A DNA stretch of 64,000 bases from Paenibacillus illinoisensis NBRC 15959 (GCF_004000925.1 NZ_BIME01000005.1:248001-312000); one strand, 5' to 3'; numbered from the stretch's first letter, positions 12,603 to 22,384 are shown. Notes: generated by a model from the sequence alone, not told the origin. Program-made: numbers and translations.

Positions 12603-13393
12603 TAGCTGTCACGAATGCTGCTCATGTACAAGATATCGAAGATATAAAGTACAGAAACCATGGAGGACATCTTGGAAAGCCTCATTTGTTCATTGTAGCC
12701 ATAGCTGAGCAGGGTTTCGGTAGATTGTCTGGACAAGCTGGAATGGTTATTACCCGTGATCGCAATGACGTTCATGTTTTTCCCGTTCAGAATTTTGGCG
12801 ACATCAACCATCGACTGATTCTCCCCGGTATGTGAGATGACGAAGGAAAGTGTGGATACATTAGGGTTCATCGTGTTCAGATAATGCATATTTCCACTGT
12901 TGTGCGCGATAGCGGAGATGCCCAGTTCATTCCACTTGGTGCAGGCCTGCTGTGCAAGATAGTAGTTCATATCACTGCCGTAGATATCAATCCGGCCGGA
13001 TTCCTTCACCCAATTTGCGATTCGCTGCAACACAGAAACGTTCAGCAGACGGCGTGTTTCCTCCAATGCCTGATGATAAAGGTAAGGTACGGAATCCATT
13101 GCGGAACGTACATCCTCCAGTTCGATAAAGGGATGATTCGCAGGTGGAAGCGTGGCAGGAGCACGCTGATAATCGAGGGCAAGCTTTAATTGAAAGTCTG
13201 GGTACCCATGGGTACCCAGCTTTTTGCATAAACGGACAATGGTTGATGAGCTTGTATAGGTGGCTTGAGCCAGTTCATAAGCCGTAGATTCAAAAACAAC
13301 TTCAGGATTGTTCAGAATGTGGTCCACAATATGCTTCTCCTGTGCCGTTAATTGCTGTGCATATTTCATTTTCTGAAGCAGACTGTATTCCAT
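12599..13393 (-). CDS. MurR/RpiR family transcriptional regulator
   Basis: A 264-residue repressor-type protein. The N-terminal RpiR helix-turn-helix (about residues 1-75) includes STAYELAQATYTSSSTIVRLCKKLG. The C-terminal SIS domain (about 105-245), with IDIYGSDMNYYLAQQA and SFVISHTGENQSMVDVAKIL, normally binds phosphosugars. The start at 13393 is preferred over 13405 because AAAGGA lies about 11 nt before it rather than touching it. It converges on the two Gfo/Idh/MocA genes, overlapping the second by 4 bp, and may regulate them (inference). Confidence 0.88.
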   Translation of the reverse strand: MEYSLLQKMKYAQQLTAQEKHIVDHILNNPEVVFESTAYELAQATYTSSSTIVRLCKKLGTHGYPDFQLKLALDYQRAPATLPPANHPFIELEDVRSAMDSVPYLYHQALEETRRLLNVSVLQRIANWVKESGRIDIYGSDMNYYLAQQACTKWNELGISAIAHNSGNMHYLNTMNPNVSTLSFVISHTGENQSMVDVAKILNGKNMNVIAITGNNHSSLSRQSTETLLSYGYNEQMRLSKMSSMVSVLYIFDILYMSSIRDSY

Positions 13394-13513
13394 CAGTCGT
13401 TCCATTCCTTTCTTCGGTCATCCCCAAGTGCATGTCTCACTATCATAACCTGTCGTTTTTGTTTTCTCAATCCTGCCGCCATCTGAATGGATACACTCTT
13501 GCTGTCATCATGA

Positions 13514-14347
13514 TCAGATCTGACTCTCAGCCAGCTGCTGGCGACTATTCCAGAGGGAAACCAGACGAAGCAGGACCAGGCTGATGAGCAGAAGCGCAGC
13601 TCCAATCAGCAGCAGCAATACCGGGCTGATAAGCAGCATTCCGCTTGCCTGACCAGCAATTAGTGCAAGCAGAGGAATAACGATAAGTCCTCCCAGCTGA
13701 TAAGCTTCCTGAAATCCACGAACTTTGGCCGAGATCAACACATTGAGCAGGATGACCATAAGACTGCATGACGGAACCACCCAAAGCACAAGAATGATCC
13801 AATTCCAGTTCGGGAACATCATGGCTCCGAACATGGGGTACATCAGAATATTGGCAATGATCCCATAGATGAGAAAGGTAATCCAGGACAGTATTATGGA
13901 AGGTATAAGAGCAGCCAGTACTTTGCCTTTAAACAGGGTATCCATGCTGATGGGTGTGAAGAGAAGTCCTTCGAGCGTCTTGCGTTCCTTCTCCCCCGCG
14001 AAGCTGTTCGCTGTCAGAATGCTTGAGGCCATCACCGGAATGATCAGAAACAGCGGTGCGAACATGTATAAGGCCAGATAATAGACAATGCGATGGTTGT
14101 CTGTAGCCATGGAGGCCAGTTCCGGAATCTGTCCTGAGCTGCTTAAGATATCGAGACTGTCGAGCAGGAATCCGAGATTTCCAATGGAACGAAGTTCAAC
14201 TCGGGAAGCCACCCATATGAGTATGGCGGGCATGGTAACCCCGATAATGAGCGGAACGATAAGCATGGGGAGCCATAGCTGAATGCTGGCTGTGATGGCC
14301 CGAATATCTTTACGTACCAGTGCTTTTATCGCTTGACGATTATTCAT
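13514..14347 (-). CDS. ABC-2 type transporter permease
   Basis: A 277-residue membrane protein with about six hydrophobic segments and a large loop after the first helix. The motif NSFAGEKERKTLEGLLFTPIS is characteristic of ABC-2 export permeases of the NatB/YhaP type. The frame is open further upstream, but MNNRQAIKALVRKD at 14347 has GGGAGG 9 nt before it. It overlaps the end of the ATPase gene by 8 bp, so translation is coupled. Together they form a two-component exporter; the substrate is unknown. Confidence 0.85.
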   Translation of the reverse strand: MNNRQAIKALVRKDIRAITASIQLWLPMLIVPLIIGVTMPAILIWVASRVELRSIGNLGFLLDSLDILSSSGQIPELASMATDNHRIVYYLALYMFAPLFLIIPVMASSILTANSFAGEKERKTLEGLLFTPISMDTLFKGKVLAALIPSIILSWITFLIYGIIANILMYPMFGAMMFPNWNWIILVLWVVPSCSLMVILLNVLISAKVRGFQEAYQLGGLIVIPLLALIAGQASGMLLISPVLLLLIGAALLLISLVLLRLVSLWNSRQQLAESQI

Positions 14348-15245
14348 GATGGTGTGCCTCCCTGATGGCAAAATAGATGCTTTCCAGATCACTGCCGATT
14401 AGGCGAGCCTGATAGACTTGTCCGTTCGTGGTTAAATGTTTGAGCAGCATGGGGATTTCCTCACGGGACTGGAGCTGGAAAATCGCCTTGTCCGCCGAGA
14501 GGATCTCCGGATTAAACTCAGCAGCCGCACTCCATCCATCAGCCAGGACGGCCTCTACCTCAAGCCGTGGCGCAGTGAGATAACGATGTATAATCTCCTG
14601 CTCCGAGCCTTCTTCAACCTTGCTTCCCTTTTCCATGAAAATATATCGATCACATACGGCTGAGAGTTGGGACAGGACGTGCGAAGAGACCAGAATGGTC
14701 ATGTTCTCCTCACGGTTCATCCGGCGAATGATCCGGAGTACCATCTGAATCCCATCGGGGTCCAGACCATTTGTCGGCTCATCCAGAAATAGAATGGACG
14801 GGCGATGAAGCAGAACTCGGGCAAGGCCGAGCCGTTTCTTCATGCCTGTGCTGTAGGTGCCCACTTTGCGGTGCTGATACTCCTGTAATTCGAACAGCTC
14901 TACCAGCTCGTCAATTCGTTTGGATTGCTGCTGTACACCAAAGGCATCTGCGAAGAAAACGAGATTGTCGCGTCCGCTCATATTTTCATACAGTCCACTT
15001 TGTTCCGTGAGTGTGCCGCACATGGCCAGTACCTTCTCTGCATGGTTGGAGGGGTCCAATCCGTTAATCGTTACGGATCCGCTTGTTGCCCCAAGGACAC
15101 CGTTCATAATGCGGATCAGGGTTGTTTTGCCCGAGCCGTTGGGGCCAATTAATCCGGTAACGCTGCCTTGTTCAATCGTGAAGCTTACATCACGCAGGGC
15201 CTGGTGCTCCACAAATTGTTTGGATATGCTGCGAACTTCAATCAT
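14340..15245 (-). CDS. ABC transporter ATP-binding protein
   Basis: A 301-residue ATPase partner of the ABC-2 permease. It has Walker A GPNGSGKTT, signature YSTGMKKRLGLARVLL, Walker B ILFLDEPTNGLDPDG and the H-loop SSHVLSQL. The order and wording (CGTLTEQSGLYENMSGRDNL) resemble exporters of the CcmA/NatA/DrrA class. The C-terminal 80 residues look like the usual accessory domain. The start MIEVRSISKQF has GGTGAAGG just upstream. It is the first gene of the operon. No drug- or lantibiotic-specific gene is nearby, so the exported compound cannot be named. Confidence 0.88.
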   Translation of the reverse strand: MIEVRSISKQFVEHQALRDVSFTIEQGSVTGLIGPNGSGKTTLIRIMNGVLGATSGSVTINGLDPSNHAEKVLAMCGTLTEQSGLYENMSGRDNLVFFADAFGVQQQSKRIDELVELFELQEYQHRKVGTYSTGMKKRLGLARVLLHRPSILFLDEPTNGLDPDGIQMVLRIIRRMNREENMTILVSSHVLSQLSAVCDRYIFMEKGSKVEEGSEQEIIHRYLTAPRLEVEAVLADGWSAAAEFNPEILSADKAIFQLQSREEIPMLLKHLTTNGQVYQARLIGSDLESIYFAIREAHHHE

Positions 15246-15698
15246 ATGCCTTCACCATCCGTTCTCTATTTGAAGATGATACGTCTATCAGGACAATATC
15301 GTTCAAATGGATTGTAAAAAATATTATTCGGTCCAAAGTCCCACGGAGAAAAGGGCATTTACGCCCTAAAGTCCGAAAAAATCGGGTCTCAGGTTTGTTT
15401 TCTCATTCTCTTGTTCATTGTATTGTGGTAAAAAGGATGCAATATCCCGTTTCATTGCCATCCATAATGAGGTAATAAAAGGGAAGGCCTTATACATATG
15501 ATGTATGCCTGAATATTCATCTAACGCCGGTCTTGGTTACCACCAGGGCCGGCTTGGCGTGGTCGTTTGGCAGTTTCAGGTGTGAAATGCCAATGTCTTA
15601 GATTTACATATTTGAAAATTTATAATTCGTCTAACACATCGTATGTACACATATGAAGTCGAAATTGTGTGTGTGTTGGACCAGGAAGGTGAGCAAAA
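15246..15698. other. Intergenic region with structured elements before the Hsp90-like operon
   Basis: 453 bp without a gene, between divergent transcription units. It holds: a repeated AAAGTCC (15335-15341 and 15368-15374) flanking a GGGC-ATTTAC-GCCC hairpin; a bulged hairpin AGGC..ATACAT/ATGTAT-GCCT (15487-15510); and an 11-bp hairpin with arms 15526-15536 and 15543-15553, not followed by T's. A TATAAT at 15621-15626 may be the -10 of the rightward operon, though its -35 (TTAGAT) is poor. I recognise no known riboswitch. Confidence 0.5.
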
Positions 15699-17534
15699 AT
15701 GGCAGCATCCAATGAGTATCGTTTTCAGGTCAATCTGAGTGGCATGATTCAGATCTTATCGAATCATCTCTATAGCAGTCCCAAAGTTTTCTTGCGTGAG
15801 CTGATGCAGAACGCGACCGATGCCATTACAGCACGAAGTGAGGCAGAGCCCGGATTTCAAGGCGAAGTGCGCGTAGAGCTGACAGGCACAGGTGAGCAGT
15901 TAACGATGATGGTGGAGGATAACGGCATCGGCTTAACCGAAGCTGATATTCACGAATTTCTGGCGATGATCGGACAATCCTCGAAGCGTGGGCAGCAAGC
16001 CCTGCTGGATGGAGAGACTTCTTTTATCGGACGATTCGGGATCGGGCTGTTGTCCTGCTTCATGGTGAGCAATGAGATCGTCATGCTGACCCAATCCGCG
16101 AAGGGAGGACCTTCAATGGAATGGCGCGGCAAGCCGGATGGAACCTATACCATTCGCCAGCTTGAGACCCAATTATCTCCGGGAACCAAAGTGTATTTGC
16201 GCTGTACGCCGGATGCCGCCCAATATTTTGAACCGGAATATGTGAAGGAAGCTTTGTTCTATTATGGGGCCTTGTTACCTTATCCCGTGACGCTGCAGAG
16301 CGAAGGTGTACAGGACATCGTCAATGCCGATTCGCCTGTGTGGCTTACGCAGCCGGAACTTGCCAAAGGGCGCAAAGCGGAGGTGCTTGCATTTGGTGGG
16401 CGCCTGCTTGGAGAGACATTTGAAGATTTCATTCCACTGACGACAGCTTCCGGGCGTACCGGAGGGATTGCATTTGTGCTTCCACATGCCGTCAATCTGA
16501 ATGCCAAGCGTTCTCACCGGGTGTATTTGAAGCGGATGCTGATCTCGGAGAAGGCAGAGAATATTTTGCCGGATTGGGCCTTCTTTGTGAAATGTCTGAT
16601 CTGGACCGATGAGCTTCAACCAACGGCTTCGCGTGAACATTTTTATGAAAATGAAAAGCTGGAGGAAGTACGCTCCGAACTTGGCGATGCCCTTCGTCAA
16701 GGACTGTCCGATATGGCGGAGAACCAGACAGAGCGCCTGAAGAAGCTGATACGTCTGCATGCACTCTCCATGAAGGCACTGGCTGTGCAGGATCAGGATT
16801 TTTACGCAATGATCTATCGCTGGCTGCCATTTGAGAGCACACGGGGCCACCGGGAGCTGGGGGAGTTAATGGCTGAAGGAGAGACGTTATACTTCACAGC
16901 GACGGTGGATGAGTATCGCCAGATTCACCATGTCGCGTCTGCCCAATCCCTGCTCGTTATTAATGGCGGATACATCTATGACAACGAATTGATGGCGACA
17001 CTGCCACTTGCGGTACCAAATGTGCATACAGAGCGACTGCAGCCGGATCAGGTTTCGCTTAGCTTCACGGATGTTCCTCCAGCCCAGCGCAATGATTATT
17101 ATGATGCGCTGCGTCTGGCGGATTCGGCACTTCAGCGCTTTCGCTGCCGTGCCGAGGTGAAGGGGTTCAAACCGGAAGACCTGCCTGTACTGTTCACGCT
17201 ATCGCAGGAATCTTCTACGCTTCGTGCATTGGAAAAGGCGAGTGAGGAGAGCACAGAACTGTTCTCTTCCGTACTGGGCTCGTTATCCGCTGGCATCAGC
17301 TCTGCTGGCTACTCCACCTTGTATCTGAATGTAAATAATCCAATCATTCAGCGCGTGTTAACGACACCAGATGCCCAAATGACGCCGATCGCCATTGAGA
17401 TGCTCTATGTGAATGCGCTGATGATGGGCCACTATGCCATGAACCGGCAGGAGCTTGAGGTGCTGAATCAAGGCATCGTTCGTTTTATTGATTGGGGTTT
17501 ACGCGCAAATACGGATCGTAAGGGGGATGTCTGA
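15699..17534 (+). CDS. Hsp90-family (HtpG-like) GHKL ATPase, divergent
   Basis: A 611-residue protein with the overall layout of the chaperone HtpG but divergent sequence. The N-terminal GHKL ATP site is intact: FLRELMQNATDAITAR (N box), VEDNGIGLTEADIHEFLAMIG and FIGRFGIGLLSCFMVSN. The middle domain retains RVYLKRMLISEKAENILPDW and TASREHF, where canonical HtpG has the catalytic-Arg segment (N-V-S-R-E). The C-terminal third is poorly conserved. The Shine-Dalgarno is GGAAGGTGAG. The stop codon overlaps the start of the next gene by one base, so the two products probably work together. This is an accessory Hsp90 paralogue rather than the housekeeping HtpG; clients are unknown. Confidence 0.85.
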   Translation: MAASNEYRFQVNLSGMIQILSNHLYSSPKVFLRELMQNATDAITARSEAEPGFQGEVRVELTGTGEQLTMMVEDNGIGLTEADIHEFLAMIGQSSKRGQQALLDGETSFIGRFGIGLLSCFMVSNEIVMLTQSAKGGPSMEWRGKPDGTYTIRQLETQLSPGTKVYLRCTPDAAQYFEPEYVKEALFYYGALLPYPVTLQSEGVQDIVNADSPVWLTQPELAKGRKAEVLAFGGRLLGETFEDFIPLTTASGRTGGIAFVLPHAVNLNAKRSHRVYLKRMLISEKAENILPDWAFFVKCLIWTDELQPTASREHFYENEKLEEVRSELGDALRQGLSDMAENQTERLKKLIRLHALSMKALAVQDQDFYAMIYRWLPFESTRGHRELGELMAEGETLYFTATVDEYRQIHHVASAQSLLVINGGYIYDNELMATLPLAVPNVHTERLQPDQVSLSFTDVPPAQRNDYYDALRLADSALQRFRCRAEVKGFKPEDLPVLFTLSQESSTLRALEKASEESTELFSSVLGSLSAGISSAGYSTLYLNVNNPIIQRVLTTPDAQMTPIAIEMLYVNALMMGHYAMNRQELEVLNQGIVRFIDWGLRANTDRKGDV

Positions 17535-18589
17535 TGAATACAGAGATGGATTTCGAGGAATTGATGGACGAGGCCTATGGCTTGCCTAACGGTACAGCGA
17601 AACTGGGTATGCTTGAAGAAGCAGCCCGAGTGGCCGACGTAAATGGCATGGAGGAAGAGGCATACGAAGCTCGATCCGAGATTGTGGAAACAGCCACGTT
17701 CTGTGGATATCCCATGAAAGCACTTATCGCTTTTTCCTGGCAGCTCGGCAAGTTTGATCAGCAGCCTGAGCGCTATGACGAAGAGACATTAATGTGGTCG
17801 TACAAATGGATCCTGGGCGAACTCTCCAGTTTCCCCGAGGTCTCTCGCGATAAGATGATGGAGCTGCTGGAGGACTTTGGGCGACGTTTCAAATCCTTTG
17901 GCTACAGTGAGCGTTCATACTGGTATTACCGTTTCCGCTTATTCATGGATCTTGGTGACCTGGAGGAAGCAGGAAGCAGTTATGCCAAGTTCAAAATAAT
18001 GGACCGTGACTTTATGAGTGATTGTGAAGCTTGCGAACAGGATGAAATCATGCGTTACTGGATTCTAATGGGAGATGATGAGCAGGTTCTGGAGGCGGCC
18101 AAGCCGATCTTGAAGGGTCGTATGAGCTGCGCTGAAATTCCGCACCTGACGTTATCCGAAGTCCTGATGCCGCTATATCGTCTTGGACGGATTGAGGAAG
18201 CGAACAAGCATCAGCAGAAGGGTTACCGGATGATCAAGGGCCAAAATGATTTTGTACAGAGCTTCGCAGAACAAATGGATTATCTGGCACGAACCAACCC
18301 GTCGAAGGGCATTGATGTGTTGGAAGAAAGTCTGGTACTGGCCGCCCATCATGAAGATCCTTTTGCTAAAATGATGTTCTACGCCAGAGCAGCTCAGCTG
18401 CTGCGCCGCTGGGCAGAGGAATCGCCAGGGTACCGATTGCGCCTTCCTGCTTCTTTCCCGTATGAAGGAGACCCTGGAGACTTTGGCGCATTGGCTGATT
18501 ATTTTGAGGGTTATGCTAAGGCTGCTGCTGAGAAATACGATCAACGGAATGGCAATCATCATGTCTCTTCGTTGCTCGCCAACGTGTAA
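17534..18589 (+). CDS. Helical-repeat (TPR-like) protein coupled to the Hsp90-like gene
   Basis: A 351-residue soluble, acidic, all-helical protein with no signal peptide or membrane segment. Pairs of amphipathic helices recur (MLEEAARVADVNGMEEEAYEAR, YWYYRFRLFMDLGDLEEAGSSYAKF, LMPLYRLGRIEEANKHQQKGYRM), as in degenerate tetratricopeptide repeats. It also holds a DCEACEQDE segment. I recognise no catalytic motif and no named family. It starts at the TGATG overlap with the Hsp90-like gene, so translation is coupled. Because TPR proteins are the classic co-chaperones of eukaryotic Hsp90, a co-chaperone or adaptor role is plausible, but this is inference. Confidence 0.75.
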   Translation: MNTEMDFEELMDEAYGLPNGTAKLGMLEEAARVADVNGMEEEAYEARSEIVETATFCGYPMKALIAFSWQLGKFDQQPERYDEETLMWSYKWILGELSSFPEVSRDKMMELLEDFGRRFKSFGYSERSYWYYRFRLFMDLGDLEEAGSSYAKFKIMDRDFMSDCEACEQDEIMRYWILMGDDEQVLEAAKPILKGRMSCAEIPHLTLSEVLMPLYRLGRIEEANKHQQKGYRMIKGQNDFVQSFAEQMDYLARTNPSKGIDVLEESLVLAAHHEDPFAKMMFYARAAQLLRRWAEESPGYRLRLPASFPYEGDPGDFGALADYFEGYAKAAAEKYDQRNGNHHVSSLLANV

Positions 18590-18602
18590 CATAACAGGGT
18601 AA

Positions 18603-18653
18603 AAAAACAGGCTTGTTCGAAGAAGGTTATCCTCCTTCCGAACAAGCCTGTTG
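18603..18653 (-). terminator. Strong terminator between converging units
   Basis: A stem of about 20 bp (AACAGGCTTGTTCG... / ...CGAACAAGCCTGTT). The T tract (seven A's on the plus strand) points to use by the leftward serine hydrolase gene; it may also stop the Hsp90-like operon. Confidence 0.85.
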
Positions 18654-18689
18654 GACGTGTCTGGAATTAAGTTACTACACTTTGGTCAT

Positions 18690-20867
18690 TTAAGGTGTTT
18701 CCTCCGGATTGGCAGATGAAGGCTGATCCTCATCAGCCTCATCCACATTGGAGGCTTCTGGTTGAGGCTGTTGAGCCATAAGTTCAGCTACAATCTTATC
18801 CGTTGGTTGAGTAAACAATTGATACATAATGGCAGCCTCTTCTTGACGAATAAGCGGTTTGCGGGCAAGAACATCCACAGAACCATCCTTCAGTACCTTC
18901 ACTTCCGGACCATGAATGCCGAGTTTAACCATCATCTGGATTGCGGGTACAGCCCACTCATCCGCATGTCCGGCAAGCTTCACATCCTGGAACAGCTCAT
19001 TTGGATACTGCAGCTGCAGCGATCTCCAGATCATGACCATGGCTTCCTGACGGGTAATGACTTGATCCGGCTTGAATTGTTTGGAATCCGCACCCGTGAT
19101 CATGCCGACTTCATAACCGAGCTGGATGTAGCCTGCTGCAGGGTGACTGGTCCAATCGCTATCCGCAGGCGGTGTTGTTTGGCTTGGTTTGAGACCGCTC
19201 ATTTTTAGTACATTCTCTATGAATTCCGCACGTGTAACGGCCGACTTGGGCTGGAATGCTTCGGTTGCATCGTTGTCATAATGACCGAGCGACTGTAATC
19301 CATAGATGGCCTCGGCATAAGGGCTATCCGGACGAACGTCCCGGAATCCCTGAGGCTGCTGCCCTTTTTTCTCATATCCCAGCGGATTGAGGTAGGGCTC
19401 TTTCATATAGATTGTTCCATCTGCTTGTTCCTTAAAGGCTGTGAATTGACCCGTTAACTCATCCTTGAACAGATTCTCATCCACCTGAATCAGGGTACGT
19501 GGGCCCAGGAAGGCATCTGAAATGCTCAATTTACCGGGTTCTGTGCCACCGTTTTTGAGAGAACTGACAATCGTGCTAAGTCTTAGGTCAGCATAGAGTC
19601 CGGCGAAGCGTTCCAGTTCATTGGTGGATTGAGGCGTAAAGTCCTTGATTACGACCGGCTCCGCATATTGCGGGAAGAAGGTCTGGATGAAAGCCGGGTA
19701 GAACAGATTACGAAGAGCTCCCGACTGATTGTACGTAAGGAAGACGCCTGTATTTTGCTCCGGAATAAGGAAGAGATAAGAGCTGAAACCGATCAGGTCG
19801 CCTGCCTTGGTAATAATTGCGGGACTGCTTCCCGCACCAGGCAGCTGAAATGCTGCTTCAAATCCATACGTTGTGTCCGGGAGTACCGGATGAATGGAAG
19901 AGCGATACTGCTCCATGCTTTTGACGGTGGATTCCTTCAGTATACGCTCGTTATCTTTCACACCATCATTCAGAAAAGCAATCATGAAGTTCCCGATATC
20001 CTCGGCCGTTGACAACATGCCTCCTTGAGGCATCGGTGTTGGAGAGAGGGTGTACAGATCGAGCGGATTATGTACCGCATCATACGCTGTCGCGAGCTGA
20101 TCCTTGAACTTGTCGTTCAACACGAAACTGCTGTTATCCATACCGAGTGGTTTGAAAATGTGCTGCTGCATGTACGTCTCAAATGGTTCACCGCTGACAT
20201 TCTCCACAATCATGCCGAGCAGCAGGAATGAGAAGTTGTCGTACATATAGGCACTGCCAGGCTCTCTGACGACAGGAGGCATGTGCTGCTGTGCATAGTC
20301 CTCCATGGAGACTGTTTTGTCGAAGTCGGCGTGAATATCTTCCTGCTGCGGATCGCGAATCTCGAATCCGGTAGTGTGCGTAAGCAGGTTTTCCACAGTG
20401 ACAGGTTTGTCAAAAGGGTTATCAAACTCAAGTCCCTTCACATACGTTTGAAAATCGGCTTGCAGATCTACCTTCCCCTGCTCCACCAATTGCATGACGG
20501 CTGCTGCCGTAAATGTTTTGGAGACGGAGGCTACGCGAAAAGCCGTACTTTTCGGATCGACAGGCGTTTTGCTCTCCTGATCGGCATAGCCGTAGCCTTT
20601 CTCTGCCAGGACTTTGCCATCCTTGACGACAACAACGGAAGCACCGACATATTGTGCCTTGGCTTCAGCCGAATCAAAAAACGTGTCCAGAAATGCCTCT
20701 GCTGATTCAGAGGTTAGAGCCTTGGTTTGTCCTTTTTCATTGACCTGAGGTGATGAGGTTTCCGCATGAACCGCTGGTGCCCAGAGACTTAACGACAGGA
20801 CGAAAGCCATGAATGCACCCGTTAGCGAGGTGACTCTGAAGCGGCTCCTTCGATTGGATAAATGCAT
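18690..20867 (-). CDS. Exported serine hydrolase (beta-lactamase/penicillin-binding-protein family) with three SLH domains
   Basis: A 725-residue cell-surface protein. After a signal peptide (ending near VHAET, residue 36) comes a serine beta-lactamase-like domain (about 55-385) with the nucleophile motif SxxK (S114-V-S-K117), a Y-x-N (YDNFS) and HTTGF. A middle segment resembling the lipocalin-like tail of such hydrolases follows. The C-terminal part has three SLH repeats (VTRAEF, ITRQEA and a degenerate third with IRQEEA). The family includes D-aminopeptidases and esterases acting on peptidoglycan or small peptides; the substrate is not readable. The start at 20867 (MHLSNRRSRF) has AAGGGAGTG upstream and gives a proper signal peptide; the longer open frame does not. 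The C-terminus is Glu/Pro-rich. Confidence 0.88.
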   Translation of the reverse strand: MHLSNRRSRFRVTSLTGAFMAFVLSLSLWAPAVHAETSSPQVNEKGQTKALTSESAEAFLDTFFDSAEAKAQYVGASVVVVKDGKVLAEKGYGYADQESKTPVDPKSTAFRVASVSKTFTAAAVMQLVEQGKVDLQADFQTYVKGLEFDNPFDKPVTVENLLTHTTGFEIRDPQQEDIHADFDKTVSMEDYAQQHMPPVVREPGSAYMYDNFSFLLLGMIVENVSGEPFETYMQQHIFKPLGMDNSSFVLNDKFKDQLATAYDAVHNPLDLYTLSPTPMPQGGMLSTAEDIGNFMIAFLNDGVKDNERILKESTVKSMEQYRSSIHPVLPDTTYGFEAAFQLPGAGSSPAIITKAGDLIGFSSYLFLIPEQNTGVFLTYNQSGALRNLFYPAFIQTFFPQYAEPVVIKDFTPQSTNELERFAGLYADLRLSTIVSSLKNGGTEPGKLSISDAFLGPRTLIQVDENLFKDELTGQFTAFKEQADGTIYMKEPYLNPLGYEKKGQQPQGFRDVRPDSPYAEAIYGLQSLGHYDNDATEAFQPKSAVTRAEFIENVLKMSGLKPSQTTPPADSDWTSHPAAGYIQLGYEVGMITGADSKQFKPDQVITRQEAMVMIWRSLQLQYPNELFQDVKLAGHADEWAVPAIQMMVKLGIHGPEVKVLKDGSVDVLARKPLIRQEEAAIMYQLFTQPTDKIVAELMAQQPQPEASNVDEADEDQPSSANPEETP

Positions 20868-20993
20868 GTAAACACTCCCTTGCTCAAATTTTGGCAATAA
20901 AGCATGTTCACTGTGTATTACTTCCAATCGGCTCAATAGGTTTCATGATTAGTTAGATTACGAAACTTAAAAGGTTTCTTAACGGTAAGGAGC

Positions 20994-22262
20994 TTATGAG
21001 GCATCCGCACATCGCAGGGACTCGCTCAGTTCAGCTGACGGCCTGAGTGATTGGCGGAAAAATACAAGAGCAAAGGCCCCAATGATGACATACAGGCTGG
21101 CCATGGCATATGAAGGCAGCATTGCTCCGATCATTAGCCCCAAACTGCCCAGCAGGGCAGCGACATTATAACTCATGCCATCTGCAGCCATATATGCTGC
21201 TCGATTCGAATCGGGGATCATCCCGGCAAGAAGCACCTGACGAACTGGAGAATACATCAATTCGCCAATCGTCAGCAGGACGGCAGAGCCGATTAGGAGT
21301 AAGGCCCAGTTGCTAAATGCAAGTACAGCGAATCCGGCGGTGTAGAGACACATGCCAACCGTCATGATGGATCTGGATTGGAACCGTGCCATCCATTTGG
21401 AGAATGGGATAGCAATCAAGGCAACCAGGACCGTGTTGATCGCCAAGATTAGACTGAACATCTGCAGACCCGGAATGTTCCAGTGGAACAGCTGGGCACT
21501 GAACTCACTTTTCAGACGGACAGCAATGTATTTATCCAGTTGGAATTCGAGAGAGACGGCCAGAACCGAGGCGGTGAAGAAGACCATGAATTTTCTGTCC
21601 CTGAGTACACTTCCATAGGTCTTTAGCATATTTCTTCTGACTGGCGCGATGGTCTGAACCGAGCCCGTTTTTGCTGTTCTTTCCATGGTTTCCTGAATGA
21701 AAAACAACAAAATGAACAAGGTTACCAAGCTCTCCATGCACACCAGACTGAACAGAATGAATCGGAAGGAATCGAATAACAATCCGCCCATCAGTGCGCC
21801 AAATGTAATGGCTACATTGGTCGTCCAATACTGTAATCCATATACATAATGTCGTTCATGTTCACTGCTTACGTCCACGATCATCGCACCTGCGATTGGA
21901 ACAGTGATACCGGAGCTTAGACTGCTAAGAAAAAACATGATGCAGGTCACTTCTACCGAGTTCAGCCAGGGCGAATTCGCTGCAGCCAGCCAGAACAAGG
22001 CGAATACTTGCACACATTGAGCGATGACCATCATTTTTTTGCGTCCAATTCGATCCGACCAGTATCCTGCGCCCAGACCAGCGATCATAGAGGATACAAT
22101 GTTGACCGTAAGCAGCACACCAGCCCAGCCAGCTCCCATCTGGACACTCAGATAAATGGCCATGAACGGAATGATTGATTTCTGGGTCAAATCTGTAAAA
22201 AAGTCAGTGATGATACGAATTTTAATGTTGCGGTGCAAATCAGCATATTTCATCGGTTGCAT
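20994..22262 (-). CDS. MFS transporter (DHA1-type)
   Basis: A 422-residue protein with about 12 membrane helices. The motif GAGYWSDRIGRKKMM between helices 2 and 3 is the major-facilitator signature. Overall it resembles drug:H+ antiporter family members such as MdtH/YttB-type proteins. The start has AGGAAGG 5 nt upstream. The divergent neighbour is an SgrR-type regulator; pairs of this kind recur in Bacilli, so the regulator probably controls this exporter. Substrate unknown. Confidence 0.87.
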   Translation of the reverse strand: MQPMKYADLHRNIKIRIITDFFTDLTQKSIIPFMAIYLSVQMGAGWAGVLLTVNIVSSMIAGLGAGYWSDRIGRKKMMVIAQCVQVFALFWLAAANSPWLNSVEVTCIMFFLSSLSSGITVPIAGAMIVDVSSEHERHYVYGLQYWTTNVAITFGALMGGLLFDSFRFILFSLVCMESLVTLFILLFFIQETMERTAKTGSVQTIAPVRRNMLKTYGSVLRDRKFMVFFTASVLAVSLEFQLDKYIAVRLKSEFSAQLFHWNIPGLQMFSLILAINTVLVALIAIPFSKWMARFQSRSIMTVGMCLYTAGFAVLAFSNWALLLIGSAVLLTIGELMYSPVRQVLLAGMIPDSNRAAYMAADGMSYNVAALLGSLGLMIGAMLPSYAMASLYVIIGAFALVFFRQSLRPSAELSESLRCADAS

Positions 22263-22384
22263 TTCTTCCTTCCTGGATTGTCATGTAGATGTTACTGAGT
22301 ATAATGGAGGAAAACCTGAAGAAAAACTGTAGAAGCGGATGAATGAATTTCGTATTTTAGCAGAGTGGGAAGGTAGGGAATGTC

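Noticed and set aside
15330-15380. Known riboswitch in the Hsp90-like leader
   Set aside because: The hairpins do not match the conserved cores of SAM, c-di-GMP, preQ1, glycine, TPP or T-box elements that I can recall.
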